Origin: DATFVJ01 sp963851085 | Lineage (GTDB): Bacteria > Actinomycetota > Actinomycetes > Streptosporangiales > Streptosporangiaceae | NCBI GenBank assembly: GCA_963851085.1 | Contig: CAWKNX010000010.1 | Span: 696,190-760,189 of the forward strand | DNA: 64,000 nt | Direction: 5' to 3' | Made by a program: the position numbers and the translations under genes | In this document: piece by piece, positions 26,368-35,458 of the stretch | Numbering within the stretch: position 1 is the first letter of the stretch | How the letters are laid out: each line of letters opens with the position of its first letter | Notes under the pieces: generated by a model | Told to the model about the DNA's origin: nothing | Seen by the model: only the letters and a program-made list of their open reading frames with translations | Databases searched by the model: none

Positions 26368-28143
26368 CAGGGCGCCTGCAAGATAGGTAATTCAGCAAGC
26401 GTGTAGCGGGTTGCCGCTGGTCAGCGGAGCGGGCCAGGCCGGCAGGGCGGTCGCGAGTCGATTGCGTGCCTCGTTGCGGTCACGGTGCGAGCGCGCCAGG
26501 GTAACGGCGCGTGTCATTCCGGGGATACGGGGTTCCCCGGGGAAAACTGGTTCTTCTGCGAAAAATCACCGTGCCCACGGAGGAACCCCGCGTGCCCAAG
26601 TCTGCCATGCCCGTGCTGTGCCATGTCCTCGTCCCGGAAGTGCTGCCCGCGGTGATGCCGGATCTTCCCGCGGTGCCGGAGGTGCTGCCCGTTCCGCTGC
26701 CTGATCTCGTCCTGCCGTCCCGTCTGCCGGCGGACCTGCCCGCAGAGGGACGTGCCGCGCTGGCTGCGGCCCTGGAGGGCCCGCTGCCCGCCGGGCAGCG
26801 GCCGGAAAGAGGGGAACTGGCACGCGGATCAGTTCCTTCCCGCTGGGATGATGCCGAGCTGGCGCGGCTGCGGGGTTTCCTGCGCGCGGTGGACGACCTC
26901 CGCGGGCGGCAGGGCCGCATCTACCCGCTGGATTACCTGCTGGCGCTGCCGCTGATCGCGGGCATGGCCGGGGACGGCGAGCTGGACGCGGCCGCGGAAT
27001 GGGCCGGGACGGCACCGCCGGAACTGCTGCTCAGGCTGGGTGCCCCGCTGGACAGGGCAGGAGAGCCGCGCCGCCCGGACGCCACCACGCTCAGCCGCGG
27101 TCTGGCTGGCTGCGACCAGGGCCAGTACGACGACGCACTGTGCGCGTGGTCCGCAGCCCGATCCCGCGCGCTGTCCGGCATGCGCCGCCACCTGCGGATC
27201 GACGGGAAGGCGGTGCGCGGCGCCGCCCGCGGCGGGCGCGCCCCGATGCTGCTGTCCGGGATCTGGGACGACGGCACCACCGCCGCCCAGCTCCCGGTGA
27301 ACGTGAAGAAGACGAACGAGATCCCGGTCTTCCGGGACCTGCTGAAGAAGGTCCCGGACCTGGCCGGGGCAGTGATCACCGCGGACCAGATGCACACCCA
27401 GCGCGAGCACGCCCGGCAGATCGGCGCCGCGGGCGCCTTCTTCATCTTCACCATCGGGGAGAACCAGCCGCGCCTGTTCGACGCGGCCGGCGCCCTGCCC
27501 TGGGAATCAGTAGCAGGAGAGGCCTGGACCGTCGACCGGGGCCACGGGCGCGTCGATGTCCGCACCATCAAGACGCTGCCGCCCACGCCGCGGATCAGGG
27601 AGCTGTTCCCGCACGTGGAGCAAGTGTTCCTCGTCGAGCGCTACAGCTACGGCACCGGCGGGGAACTGCTCGGCGCGGTCGCCGTCCTCGGCATCACCAG
27701 CCTGCCGGCAGGCCAGGCCGACGCCGCTGACCTGCTGGCTTACCTCCGCGGCCACTGGGCCATTGAGATGCATCACTATGTCCGTGATGTCGTTTTCGGG
27801 GAGGACTCCAGCCGCACCGGCCGCGCACACCGGGCCATGGCCGCCGTCCGCAACACCGTCGCCGGCATCCTCCACCTGCACCAGGTCCCGAATATCGCCG
27901 CACAGCTCCGCGCCAATCACCGCGACCCCTACCAGCTCCCGCTGCAGCTTCTCGGCCTCATGACCCCGCTGGCGCCAAAGGGAAACCCTGCCGTGACCTG
28001 ACAACGGCGCCAGCCAGGCCGGTAAGCACCGCACCTCACCCCGCCCGTCCAGGAAACCGCCACCTGACCAGCATAAACACGATCAGCTATTGGGCCGTGG
28101 GGGTAAGCCACCCTCATAAACCGCCGATCTTGCAGCCGCCCTG
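26368..28143. mobile_element. ISAs1-family insertion sequence, 1,776 bp, complete
   Basis: Ends are cagggcgcctgcaagat (left) and cagggcggctgcaagat (right, complemented), 17 bp with one mismatch. The 10-bp target duplication atcacatcca is at 26358-26367 and 28144-28153. The uninterrupted target can be read in the second IS5-like copy near 28,845, which confirms the boundaries. Confidence 0.95.
26511..28001 (+). CDS. ISAs1-family transposase
   Basis: Open frame of 496 codons; the true start may be a later ATG/GTG within the first 30. The N-terminal DDE_Tnp_1-associated region has DDLRGRQGRIYPLDYLLALP. Catalytic residues: RIDGKAVRGAAR (D), GAVITADQMHTQREHA (D), and HWAIEMHHYVRDVVFGED with SSRTG (E), the conserved ISAs1 C-terminal block. 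It is intact with both IS ends present, so the element may be active. Confidence 0.93.
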   Translation: MSFRGYGVPRGKLVLLRKITVPTEEPRVPKSAMPVLCHVLVPEVLPAVMPDLPAVPEVLPVPLPDLVLPSRLPADLPAEGRAALAAALEGPLPAGQRPERGELARGSVPSRWDDAELARLRGFLRAVDDLRGRQGRIYPLDYLLALPLIAGMAGDGELDAAAEWAGTAPPELLLRLGAPLDRAGEPRRPDATTLSRGLAGCDQGQYDDALCAWSAARSRALSGMRRHLRIDGKAVRGAARGGRAPMLLSGIWDDGTTAAQLPVNVKKTNEIPVFRDLLKKVPDLAGAVITADQMHTQREHARQIGAAGAFFIFTIGENQPRLFDAAGALPWESVAGEAWTVDRGHGRVDVRTIKTLPPTPRIRELFPHVEQVFLVERYSYGTGGELLGAVAVLGITSLPAGQADAADLLAYLRGHWAIEMHHYVRDVVFGEDSSRTGRAHRAMAAVRNTVAGILHLHQVPNIAAQLRANHRDPYQLPLQLLGLMTPLAPKGNPAVT

Positions 28144-28733
28144 ATCACATCCAGGAGCCGGGCCCGAGACGAAGATTATATTTCCGAATTCATCGCCGAT
28201 AATCAGGCTGCCATGACCGGTAGTGCCGTATTTCCCGGCCCACAGCTCACGGGCGCCCTCCCATGACCAGCACGGCCACAACGTGCCGTCCACCAGCACC
28301 AGCCTGCCCCGGGTCATCTCCTTGGCCTCCTTCGGGTCCGGCCGGAATTCTGCGGTCGCCTGAGCAATCAGCGGGGTGAAATCTCTCATGATGTTCGAGA
28401 CGGTGCCCTGCGAGATCCCGAAGAGATCGCCAATGACTTCTTCGATCATATTCTGCCGCTTGTAGAGCAGCGCGACCATAATCGCTTCCCGCAGTGAGAG
28501 GCTCTTCGGCCGCCCGGTTCCCTTATCCCAGGGCTCAGGAAGGATATCTTCGATACGCGCTTCCAGGTCATCGAGTTGTTCGGCATCCAGCCCGAAGGTA
28601 CGATGGTAACGCAACGGCTCCTCCATCGGTTGAGGGTTTTGGCTAGCACCTCCTTTCTACCGATATGAGGAGCCGTTGTCTTTTAGACACGCCGGACCGA
28701 AATTAGAGAGTTTAATATAACAATTGGGATAGG

Positions 28734-29327
28734 TCAGCAAAAGCTTGTGCTGAAGAGTTTCTGATAACCCTCCTTGTCCGCGATAACGGCCCCGGCCAGA
28801 TCCAGGATCTCCTTCACCTCGCCTTCCAGTTTCTTCATATCGTGATCACATCCAGGAGCCGGGCCCGAGACGAAGATTATATTTCCGAATTCATCGCCGA
28901 TAATCAGGCTGCCATGACCGGTAGTGCCGTATTTCCCGGCCCACAGCTCACGGGCGCCCTCCCATGACCAGCACGGCCACAACGTGCCGTCCACCAGCAC
29001 CAGCCTGCCCCGGGTCATCTCCTTGGCCTCCTTCGGGTCCGGCCGGAATTCTGCGGTCGCCTGAGCAATCAGCGGGGTGAAATCTCTCATGATGTTCGAG
29101 ACGGTGCCCTGCGAGATCCCGAAGAGATCGCCAATGACTTCTTCGATCATATTCTGCCGCTTGTAGAGCAGCGCGACCATAATCGCTTCCCGCAGTGAGA
29201 GGCTCTTCGGCCGCCCGGTTCCCTTATCCCAGGGCTCAGGAAGGATATCTTCGATACGCGCTTCCAGGTCATCGAGTTGTTCGGCATCCAGCCCGAAGGT
29301 ACGATGGTAACGCAACGGCTCCTCCAT
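28734..29327 (-). pseudogene. IS5-like transposase, truncated second copy
   Basis: From 29327 it repeats the first ~185 residues of the copy-1 transposase with the junction CDHDMKKLEGEVKE intact. It then fuses at GAVIADK to EGYQKLFSTSF, read from the end of copy 1. The second catalytic region and the Glu are missing, so it is inactive. Confidence 0.9.
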
Positions 29328-29473
29328 CGGTTGAGGGTTTTGGCTAGCACCTCCTTTCTACCGATATGAGGGGCCGTTGTCTTTTAGACACGCCGGACCG
29401 AAATTAGAGAGTTTAATATAACAATTGGGATAGGTCAGCAAAAGCTTGTGCTGAAGAGTTTCTGATAACCCTC
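28773..29473. mobile_element. IS5-like element, copy 2, left part deleted
   Basis: 701 bp beginning at cttgtccgcg, internal to the element, and ending at the normal right end aaccctc. It directly abuts the right end of copy 1. The shared segment is identical to copy 1 except for one base seen (gaggagccg vs gaggggccg), so the duplication is very recent or an assembly product. Confidence 0.88.
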
Positions 29474-29722
29474 ATAGGCTTGTCGGCACAGCACATGTGG
29501 CCGGTCCGCAGCTTCGTGCCTCTCGCCCCTACCGCGCCGCTCCATCCCGCTCCCGCCGCGCGGCGTTGCCGCTTCCGTGCGGCAGCCTGGCCCCTGGGCA
29601 GGGGTTCGCTACCTTTGTCAAACGTAGAGTAATCAGCACTCCACTCTTCGTATGCTAAGGTCCGGTGACGTCTTCCGGACATGCGCCCCCCATCCCAGTC
29701 AGAATTCGGAATGGAGTATGTC
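29474..29722. other. Intergenic region upstream of Gly-rich protein
   Basis: About 250 bp with no gene seen. It presumably holds the promoter of the next gene, with an AT-richer segment at 29,620-29,660. Confidence 0.4.
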
Positions 29723-30502
29723 GTGAACAATAGGCGAATTGTCGTCGGGCGCCTTGCCTCGGCTGCCACGCTCGCGAGCAGTGCGGCGATGGGCGGCGCC
29801 TTGCTGGGCGGCGCGGCATCGGCCTCGGTCGCGAGCGGCGGCCCGTCCGCCGGCGTGCCAGTACCCGCTCCTGCGGCGGTGGCCGGACAGGGCAGCTCAG
29901 CGGGAGACCCCACGGGCCTGCTCGGCGGCCTGGGTGGCGTGAGCGGTGCTGGTGGCGCCGGCGGGCTTGGCGGGGTAGTCGGCCTTGGTGACCTAACCGG
30001 CCTCGGTGGTGTGACTGGCCTCGGTGGCATCGTCGGCGTCGGCGGACAGACCGTCGGCGTCGGCGGACAGACCGCTGGCCTCGGCGGACAGACCGCCGGC
30101 CTCGGCGGAGTGACCGGCGGCTTGAATGGCCAGACCAGCAGCCTGGGTGGCGCGAGCGGCGTCGGGAACTTGGCCGGCCTGGGTGGCGTGACAGGCCAGG
30201 GCGCCAGCGGCTTGGCCGGCGCGAGTGGTCTCAGCGGCGCGACTGGTCTCGGAGGCGCCACAGGCGGCGTTGCCGCGCCGTCCCTGTCTGCCGTCAATGG
30301 GATCACCGGCGGGACGGCGGCACAAGGTGCGATGGCGGGTCTCGGTGGGGTCGCCGGCCAGAGCCAGGACAGTTCCCTCGGGCGCGGCTCGCTCGGCAGC
30401 GTCGATAGCAGCACCGTGAGCCAGGCTGTGCAGGGCGTGACCGGTGCGCAGGCGGGCCAGTTTGTTCCCGGTCTCGGCAGCGCGACAAACGCGGCGTCCT
30501 AG
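29723..30502 (+). CDS. Secreted Gly-rich repeat protein
   Basis: 259 aa from GTG 29723 (VNNRRIVVGRLASAATLASS). An N-terminal signal sequence ends near AASASVASG. The rest is low complexity, with dozens of GLGGVxG/GVGGQTxG-like pentad to octad repeats and almost no charged residues. No Cys and no enzymatic motif is visible. It resembles the Gly-rich exported or sporulation/surface proteins of filamentous actinobacteria, but the family is not recognised. An earlier ATG at 29681 is less likely. Confidence 0.65.
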   Translation: MNNRRIVVGRLASAATLASSAAMGGALLGGAASASVASGGPSAGVPVPAPAAVAGQGSSAGDPTGLLGGLGGVSGAGGAGGLGGVVGLGDLTGLGGVTGLGGIVGVGGQTVGVGGQTAGLGGQTAGLGGVTGGLNGQTSSLGGASGVGNLAGLGGVTGQGASGLAGASGLSGATGLGGATGGVAAPSLSAVNGITGGTAAQGAMAGLGGVAGQSQDSSLGRGSLGSVDSSTVSQAVQGVTGAQAGQFVPGLGSATNAAS

Positions 30503-30629
30503 CACCCAGCGCCATCGGCGCGGGGGGTGTCGCGTCGTCGATGCTCATGAGCTACAGCGCCATCGACCGCGATCGTCCCGGCCAGCAGAAAGAACGGTAG
30601 GGGGGACGACACGCTGCCATCCAAGATCA

Positions 30630-30653
30630 ACTTAGGTTAAAGACTTAGGTTAA
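30630..30653. promoter_or_regulatory. Direct repeat acttaggttaa x2
   Basis: Perfect 11-bp copies at 30630 and 30643 (13-bp period) between the converging ends of the Gly-rich and LysR genes. Could be a protein-binding site; no gene start lies nearby. Confidence 0.35.
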
Positions 30654-30666
30654 GTGGCATTTGGAT

Positions 30667-32016
30667 CTAGGGGTCCACACGTGCGAGTCGCGGCTCTTCA
30701 TGATCGCGGTAACTTTTGGGACGTATCCGCGGAAAAGTTACCGCGATCATGAAAGGCGTTTTGGGCGGTGGCGGCGCGCGGGTTACGACAGGGCTTGGCG
30801 CGCAACGGGGACTGGGCGGTGCGAGGGGCAGGGCGTGGGGTGCAACGGGCTGGGTGGTGCGGGGGTCCGGGCCGGGCAGGATTTGGGTGCAACGGGACTG
30901 CAGGGGTCCAGGCGGGGCAGAACAGGCCGGGGCAGCAATGGGTGCGACAGGCACCCGCGCCGGGTGGCTGGCGGTTCGGGACGACAGGCTTGCGGCATAA
31001 CGGGACTTGGGCCGTGCGGAAAGGCTCGGGCGCATGACCGGAGTCCGCGTCGCAAGCGGGCGCTGACCGGCCGGGCGGCAGGCTATCGCTTGGCCGGGTC
31101 GGGCTGTTCCTGGAGAGCGTTCATGGCGCGTCGGCCGGGCTGCCAGGAGCGCCTCGAGCAAGCGAGCGGTAGCGGGCGGGTCGGGTGGCTCACCATAGGT
31201 CATCGCGTACACGTACCGGCGGGTGCCAGGCAGCGGCGCCGCGGTGACGGCCGGATGCCGCGCGGCCCTGAGCGCGAGACCGGGCAGCGTGGTGACTCCG
31301 AGGCCAGCCGCGACAAGCGCCTGTACCGCCACGTAGTCGTCGGTAGTGAAGGCGATCTTCGGGGTGAACCCGGCACGCGCGCACTGCTGGAGCAGGTGGC
31401 TGCGACATCGATCACAGCCGGCTATCCACTGCTCGCCCGCGTGCGCGGCCAGGTCCGGCCCCGTGCTCGACGAGTAGGTGCGCGCGTGAGCCGCCCGCGT
31501 CACCAGGCAGACCGGCTCGTCAAGAAGCATCGTGGCGCGGGCGCCCTGCCCTGCCACGTCCGGCTCGTGCATGAAAACCAGCGCCACGTCGACATAACCG
31601 GCGCGCAGCATCCGCAGAGCCTCAGGGGGCTCGGCCTCCGCCAGCGTGAGATCCACACCCGGGTTCTCCGACTTGAGCCTCGCCGCCGCTGCAGGCACGA
31701 TTGTGCCCAGCGCTGACGGGAAGGCGGCGAGGCGTACCCGCCCATGCCGCAGCCCTACGTGCGCGGCAAGCTCGTTCTCCGCCGCGTCGAGCCTGCCGAG
31801 GATTTCGGCGGCGCGCTCGGCGAGCAGGCGCCCCGCATCGGTCAGCCGGATGCCGCGTCCCGCTCGCTGGATGAGCTTGGACCCAGTTTCTGCTTCGAGC
31901 CTGGCGAGGTGATGGCTGACCGACGGCTGGGCGTAGTTGAGTTCCCGCGCGGCGCCCGTCACAGAGCCGTGCCGGGCTACCGCGGCGAGTACCCGGAGCC
32001 GCGTCACGTCCAGCAT
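30667..32016 (-). CDS. LysR family transcriptional regulator with aberrant C-terminal extension
   Basis: The N-terminal winged helix-turn-helix MLDVTRLRVLAAVARHGSVT...LNYAQPSVSHHLARLE is canonical. The effector domain runs to about residue 295 (LLEALLAARP, near 31,120). Family members end there (~300 aa), but this frame stays open 149 more codons, low in conserved features, and passes through the H hairpin before stopping at 30667. A lost stop or a frameshift near 31,120 is likely. The target genes are unknown; the agmatinase gene lies upstream on the same strand. Confidence 0.8.
   Translation of the reverse strand: MLDVTRLRVLAAVARHGSVTGAARELNYAQPSVSHHLARLEAETGSKLIQRAGRGIRLTDAGRLLAERAAEILGRLDAAENELAAHVGLRHGRVRLAAFPSALGTIVPAAAARLKSENPGVDLTLAEAEPPEALRMLRAGYVDVALVFMHEPDVAGQGARATMLLDEPVCLVTRAAHARTYSSSTGPDLAAHAGEQWIAGCDRCRSHLLQQCARAGFTPKIAFTTDDYVAVQALVAAGLGVTTLPGLALRAARHPAVTAAPLPGTRRYVYAMTYGEPPDPPATARLLEALLAARPTRHERSPGTARPGQAIACRPAGQRPLATRTPVMRPSLSARPKSRYAASLSSRTASHPARVPVAPIAAPACSAPPGPLQSRCTQILPGPDPRTTQPVAPHALPLAPPSPRCAPSPVVTRAPPPPKTPFMIAVTFPRIRPKSYRDHEEPRLARVDP
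30696..30755. repeat. H hairpin element, copy 2
   Basis: Arms cttcatgatcgcggtaactt and its complement through 30755, with loop around gggacgtatccgc. Between convergent genes, like copy 1. The LysR frame runs through it. Confidence 0.9.
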
Positions 32017-32023
32017 GGGCTCA

Positions 32024-32029
32024 AGTATA
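32024..32029 (-). promoter_or_regulatory. -10 element for leaderless LysR transcript
   Basis: TATACT on the minus strand lies 7 nt before the ATG. No ribosome-binding site is present, which fits the leaderless arrangement common in actinobacteria. Confidence 0.45.
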
Positions 32030-32199
32030 GATGCGTTCGATTTTTCCCCTTAGGCGTCGATGATGTGCTTATCTGACCAGCTCAGGGACGTTAGCGGCAG
32101 ACGGAGCACCGGTTGGCTCAGCAGGTCAGTGGCGGAGCGCCGGCCGGTGAAGCGCGGCACTGCGGTGCGGGCCAGCGCGGCAGGGTCAGCCCGGCAGGG

Positions 32200-33210
32200 T
32201 CAGCGGTCAGTCAGCAGCGGAGCAGACGGATCGCGCGCGGGCCGGCCGACGCGGCGGCGGCGCCAGGCGATCCCCGACAGCGCTTCGAGCACCACCCGGT
32301 TGGCGAGGAAGGCGGTGATCTCGGCGTGGTCGTAGGGCGGCGAAACCTCGACCACGTCCATCCCGGCCAGCGGAAGTTCCATCGCGATACGGCGGACCGC
32401 GCCGAGCAACTCACGTGCGGTGAGCCCGCCCGGCTCCGGCGTGCCCGTGCCTGGCGCCATGCCGGGATCGACCACGTCGACGTCGACAGACAGGAAGACG
32501 CCTTCGCATTCGTCTACAGCGGTCGCGAAGGCCTCGGTGAGGCACGAGTCGAGCCCTCGCGCCACGATCTCGGTCATCTCGTAGCTCCGCATGTGCTGGC
32601 CGGCCATCCAGTCCAGGGTCTCCGGCTCCGGCCAGTACCCACGCAGTCCGATCTGCAGGAACCTGTCGCCGCGGACCGCGCCGGATTCGATCAGCCTGCG
32701 CATCGGCGTGCCGTGCCCGTACAGCGATCCCCACTGGGTGTCGCCCGTGTCAGCGTGTGCGTCGAAGTGGATCATCGAGACCCGTCCCCAGCCGGCGACA
32801 CGTGCCACTCCGGTCGCGTCCGGCCAGGCGATGGTGTGGTCGCCGCCGAGGATCACCGGCAGCGCGCCTGCCTGGCACACAGCTTGAATGGCCTCCTCGA
32901 GGCGGCGCAGCGCCTGCGTGGTATCGCCAGACGGCATCTCCACATCGCCGGCGTCCACCACCTTCAATTCGGCGAGTGGATCGACACCGAGTGCCAGGTG
33001 CGGCCGCGCGCCGTCATGGGGCAGGTAGTCGGTGAACCGGATCGCCTGCGGCCCGAACCGGGCACCCGGCCGGTGTGAGGTGCCGCCGTCGAACGGTGCG
33101 CCGACGATGATCACATCGGCACCCGCGAACGTGCTGGGATCGCCGAGGTCGGCGGCGGGCACGCCGAGGTAGGTGGCGTTCGGCCCGTACATGTTGCCAA
33201 CTCTGGTCAC
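32200..33210 (-). CDS. Agmatinase/ureohydrolase family protein
   Basis: 336 aa from GTG 33210 behind ggagg (VTRVGNMYGPNATYLG). The binuclear Mn site is complete: LGGDHTIAWP (His), IHFDAHADTGD (D-x-H-x-D) and LSVDVDVVDPGMAPGTGTPE (D-x-D). VIIVGAPFDGGTSHRPG is the N-terminal family signature. It hydrolyses a guanidino compound (agmatine, guanidinobutyrate or similar) to urea and an amine. The exact substrate is not decidable. The C-terminus is Arg-rich. Confidence 0.88.
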   Translation of the reverse strand: MTRVGNMYGPNATYLGVPAADLGDPSTFAGADVIIVGAPFDGGTSHRPGARFGPQAIRFTDYLPHDGARPHLALGVDPLAELKVVDAGDVEMPSGDTTQALRRLEEAIQAVCQAGALPVILGGDHTIAWPDATGVARVAGWGRVSMIHFDAHADTGDTQWGSLYGHGTPMRRLIESGAVRGDRFLQIGLRGYWPEPETLDWMAGQHMRSYEMTEIVARGLDSCLTEAFATAVDECEGVFLSVDVDVVDPGMAPGTGTPEPGGLTARELLGAVRRIAMELPLAGMDVVEVSPPYDHAEITAFLANRVVLEALSGIAWRRRRVGRPARDPSAPLLTDR

Positions 33211-33298
33211 GGAACCTCCCTGCGGGTTGAGGTCGCACCGATACGGCTGCCGGGCCCGCGGCGCCACCCACCGGTCGGCGCGCGTTCTTGACGTCCAC

Positions 33299-33350
33299 GT
33301 GCCCCCGGGCACGCCGTCCGGGCACGCCGTCCGGGCACGCCGTCCGGGCC
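33299..33350. repeat. 15-bp tandem repeat
   Basis: cgggcacgccgtccg occurs about 3.5 times upstream of the agmatinase start. Confidence 0.8.
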
Positions 33351-33469
33351 GCGGCCTTGCCGAATGGCGGCTTGCATACACCGCTCCGTGATCCGGGCGA
33401 CCTCTGAGTGATCAGGCTAGCCCCACCGGGGCGACAGGCAGCGTCGGCCCGCCCGCGCTCACTCCGCGC

Positions 33470-33600
33470 GATGAGCCGTGACGCGCCCAAGCCTGACGCG
33501 CCCGAGCCTGACGCACACCCCGAGCCGTGACGCCCGCCCGAGCCGTGACGCCCGCCCGAGCCTGACGCCCGCCCGAGCCGTGACGCGCGCCCGGGTGCCG
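33470..33600. repeat. Degenerate 15-18-bp tandem array
   Basis: Repeats of cccgagcctgacgc / cccgagccgtgacgc, about eight units, immediately upstream of the TrmB-family gene. The promoter of that gene must lie in or between these. Confidence 0.75.
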
Positions 33601-33622
33601 TGTTCTTGGCTACGGTGTGTGC

Positions 33623-34450
33623 ATGGCGCTGGAAGATGGGCGGCTCCCTGACCTGATGGAGCTTGGCCTGACGATGTACGAGGCCCGTGCGTACCTTGCC
33701 TTGATCAGACGCGAGTCCTACACGGCGGCGCAATTGGCCCGCGCCGCCGGCGTTCCGCGCCAGCGAATCTACGACGTCCTCGAAAGCCTGGTCCGCCAGC
33801 GGCTCGCGATCATGCGCCCGGGCCGCGTGGCAAGCTACCGTGCGATCGCGCCGGACCTTGCCGTCGGCCGGCTCGTGGACGAGCGGCGCGAGGCGTTAGG
33901 ACGGCTCGAACAGGTGGCCGACAGACTGGCTGGCGCCCTCGCGCCGACCTGGTCGGATGGCCGGACACAGACGGACCCGCTGGACTATGTCGAGGTGCTG
34001 CGTGACCCTCGGGCGATCACGACGCGGTTCACGCAGATTCAGCGGCAGGCACGCAACGAACTGCTGTGCTTCGCCAAACAGCCGTTCTTCGGAGTTCCTT
34101 CCGACAACGTCGAGGGCCTGCGGGTGACGCGGCGGCTGTCCCGCAGCGGCGGGAGCGTCCGCACCGTGTATACCGCGGACATCCTCGGTGACAAGGACAC
34201 CCTGGATATGGTGCTCCGCTTCGCCGAGGCAGGGGAGGGTGTGCGGGTCGCCGATGAACTGCCGTTGAAGCTGGTCGTCGCCGACCAGTCGCTGGTGCTT
34301 TTCGACATGGCAGATCCCGTCGCGGAGACCGGCGCCACCACATCGCTGATCATTGAGCACCCGGCGCTTGCCCTGACACTGCGGCATGCGTTCACCGCGA
34401 TATGGGAGCGCGCTCAGCCGCTCGAAATGGCGCTCGCCCACCGGGCATAA
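33623..34450 (+). CDS. TrmB family transcriptional regulator
   Basis: 275 aa from ATG 33623 (GTG 33617 also possible). The N-terminal winged helix has LMELGLTMYEARAYLALIRR and QLARAAGVPRQRIYDVLESL, the typical TrmB DNA-binding domain. A coiled-coil-like linker follows, then a C-terminal effector domain (residues ~120-260). The TrmB ligand is usually a sugar; here it is unknown. Its 3' end overlaps the convergent kinase relic. Confidence 0.82.
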   Translation: MALEDGRLPDLMELGLTMYEARAYLALIRRESYTAAQLARAAGVPRQRIYDVLESLVRQRLAIMRPGRVASYRAIAPDLAVGRLVDERREALGRLEQVADRLAGALAPTWSDGRTQTDPLDYVEVLRDPRAITTRFTQIQRQARNELLCFAKQPFFGVPSDNVEGLRVTRRLSRSGGSVRTVYTADILGDKDTLDMVLRFAEAGEGVRVADELPLKLVVADQSLVLFDMADPVAETGATTSLIIEHPALALTLRHAFTAIWERAQPLEMALAHRA

Positions 34451-35222
34451 CGCGGCCGGGGGAGGCCGGGCAGACAAAGGACCCGCCTGGTGTCGGCTCA
34501 GGCACCAGGCGGAGCCTGACACGTGCGGTGGCGGCCGACCCCGCGTGTCTGAGGACGTTGGTCAGCGATGCCTGGAGGATCCGGTAGGCAGCGTGGTCGA
34601 GCTGCTCGGGGAGCGTGACCGGGTCGCCTTCGATCGTCAGGCAGATGGGCAGCCCGGCGGCCTCCACCGCACTCCGCAGCGCCTGGAGCCGGTCGAGTCC
34701 ACCTGGCGCGGCATCGGGCTGCTGAACCGTGTCGCCCGCCCGCATCTGCCCGAGGGTGGTGCGCATCTCCGCGAGCGCAGTCTTGCTCGTGTCACGGATG
34801 GCCGTGAGGGCGGTGCGGATCTGCTCGCGAACGCCTGCGTCGTCTCCCGCTCTGGCCTGCCCGGCCCGCCCTGCCCTGCCCGGCCCGGCCCGGCCCGCGT
34901 CGGCCTGGTCGGAGGAAATTATGTGCAGTGCCGAACCAGCCTGCACGGTGATGGTGGCCATGCTGTGCGCGACCGTGTCGTGCAGTTCGCGTGCGATCCG
35001 CAGCCGTTCCTCGGCGACCCGGCGCGCCGCTTCGGCCTCGCGCTCCTCGTCCGCCATGCGGAGCCGCCGCGCGGTCTCGGCCGCGAGCGCGCGCCTGCTG
35101 CGGACCACGTCGCCGAGGAGGATGGCCAGGGCGCGGACGACGACGCCCGGCAGGAACTCGGCGGTGAGGGAGAGCAGACCTTGGTGGGTCGATGCTCCGA
35201 CGACGAAAAGGCCGATCGCCAT
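34392..35222 (-). pseudogene. NarL-type sensor histidine kinase relic
   Basis: It retains one or two membrane spans, the dimerisation/phosphoacceptor box RLRIARELHDTVAHSMATI and an N-box-like SLTNVLRHAGSAAT. The G1/G2 ATP-binding boxes are absent and the frame runs off into non-homologous sequence over the end of trmB. The 5' side breaks at the H hairpin at 35257. No response regulator adjoins. It is decayed or truncated on both sides. A Gly-Arg-Ala low-complexity tract interrupts the kinase domain near 34,860-34,910. Confidence 0.75.
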
Positions 35223-35256
35223 GTAGATGGCGGGGATGACGATCGCCCAGGTCAGG

Positions 35257-35306
35257 GCGGTAACTTCTCGGCGGTATGTGCGGAATAGTTACCGCGATCA
35301 TGAAAG
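35257..35306. repeat. H hairpin element, copy 3, left arm truncated
   Basis: The inner arm gcggtaacttctc and the full right arm gttaccgcgatcatgaaag are present. The outer 9 nt of the left arm (ttcatgatc) are replaced. It marks the 5' break of the kinase relic. Confidence 0.8.
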
Positions 35307-35458
35307 CCGCCGTGAGCCAAAGGAGGTGGTACATGTTGACAGCCGTGAGATGGGCCCTCTTACGGGCCATCGATCTTGGCAAACAGCAAAGCTGTCGGCG
35401 GGTGGCAGGCTGGACAGCCGAAGGTCCGCGATTGTGTGACCCGCGCAACAGCCGACGA

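Larger units (their letters stand above)
26049..28626 (-). pseudogene. IS5-like DDE transposase, split by ISAs1 insertion
   Basis: The N-terminal part (28626 to about 28144) has MEEPLRYHRTFGLDAEQLDD and a helix-turn-helix GDLFGISQGTVSNIM, then the first catalytic Asp in LVLVDGTLWPCW. The C-terminal part (about 26357 to 26049) has LAGAVIADKGFQGSG (second Asp) and APIERAVAHLKAWK (Glu). Removing 26368-28143 and one target copy restores a frame of about 263 aa. Because it is split, copy 1 makes no full transposase. Confidence 0.9.
26041..28772. mobile_element. IS5-like insertion sequence, copy 1, interrupted by ISAs1-family element
   Basis: Left end gagggttattagaaactc (26041) and right end, reverse-complemented, gagggttatcagaaactc: 18-bp terminal repeats with one mismatch. 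The element is about 946 bp once the 1,776-bp insert and its 10-bp duplication are removed. ata flanks the left end at 26038 and the outer right end of the following truncated copy at 29474, consistent with a 3-bp target duplication around the composite. Confidence 0.88.

Noticed and set aside
30696..30755. Conserved peptide MIAVTF...KSYRDHE seen in several frames
   Set aside because: It is just the translation of the H hairpin; it appears on either strand in unrelated ORFs and has no start or family support.
30661..31716. Plus-strand 351-aa ORF opposite LysR
   Set aside because: Composed of the complement of LysR and GC-rich sequence; no motif or ribosome-binding site.
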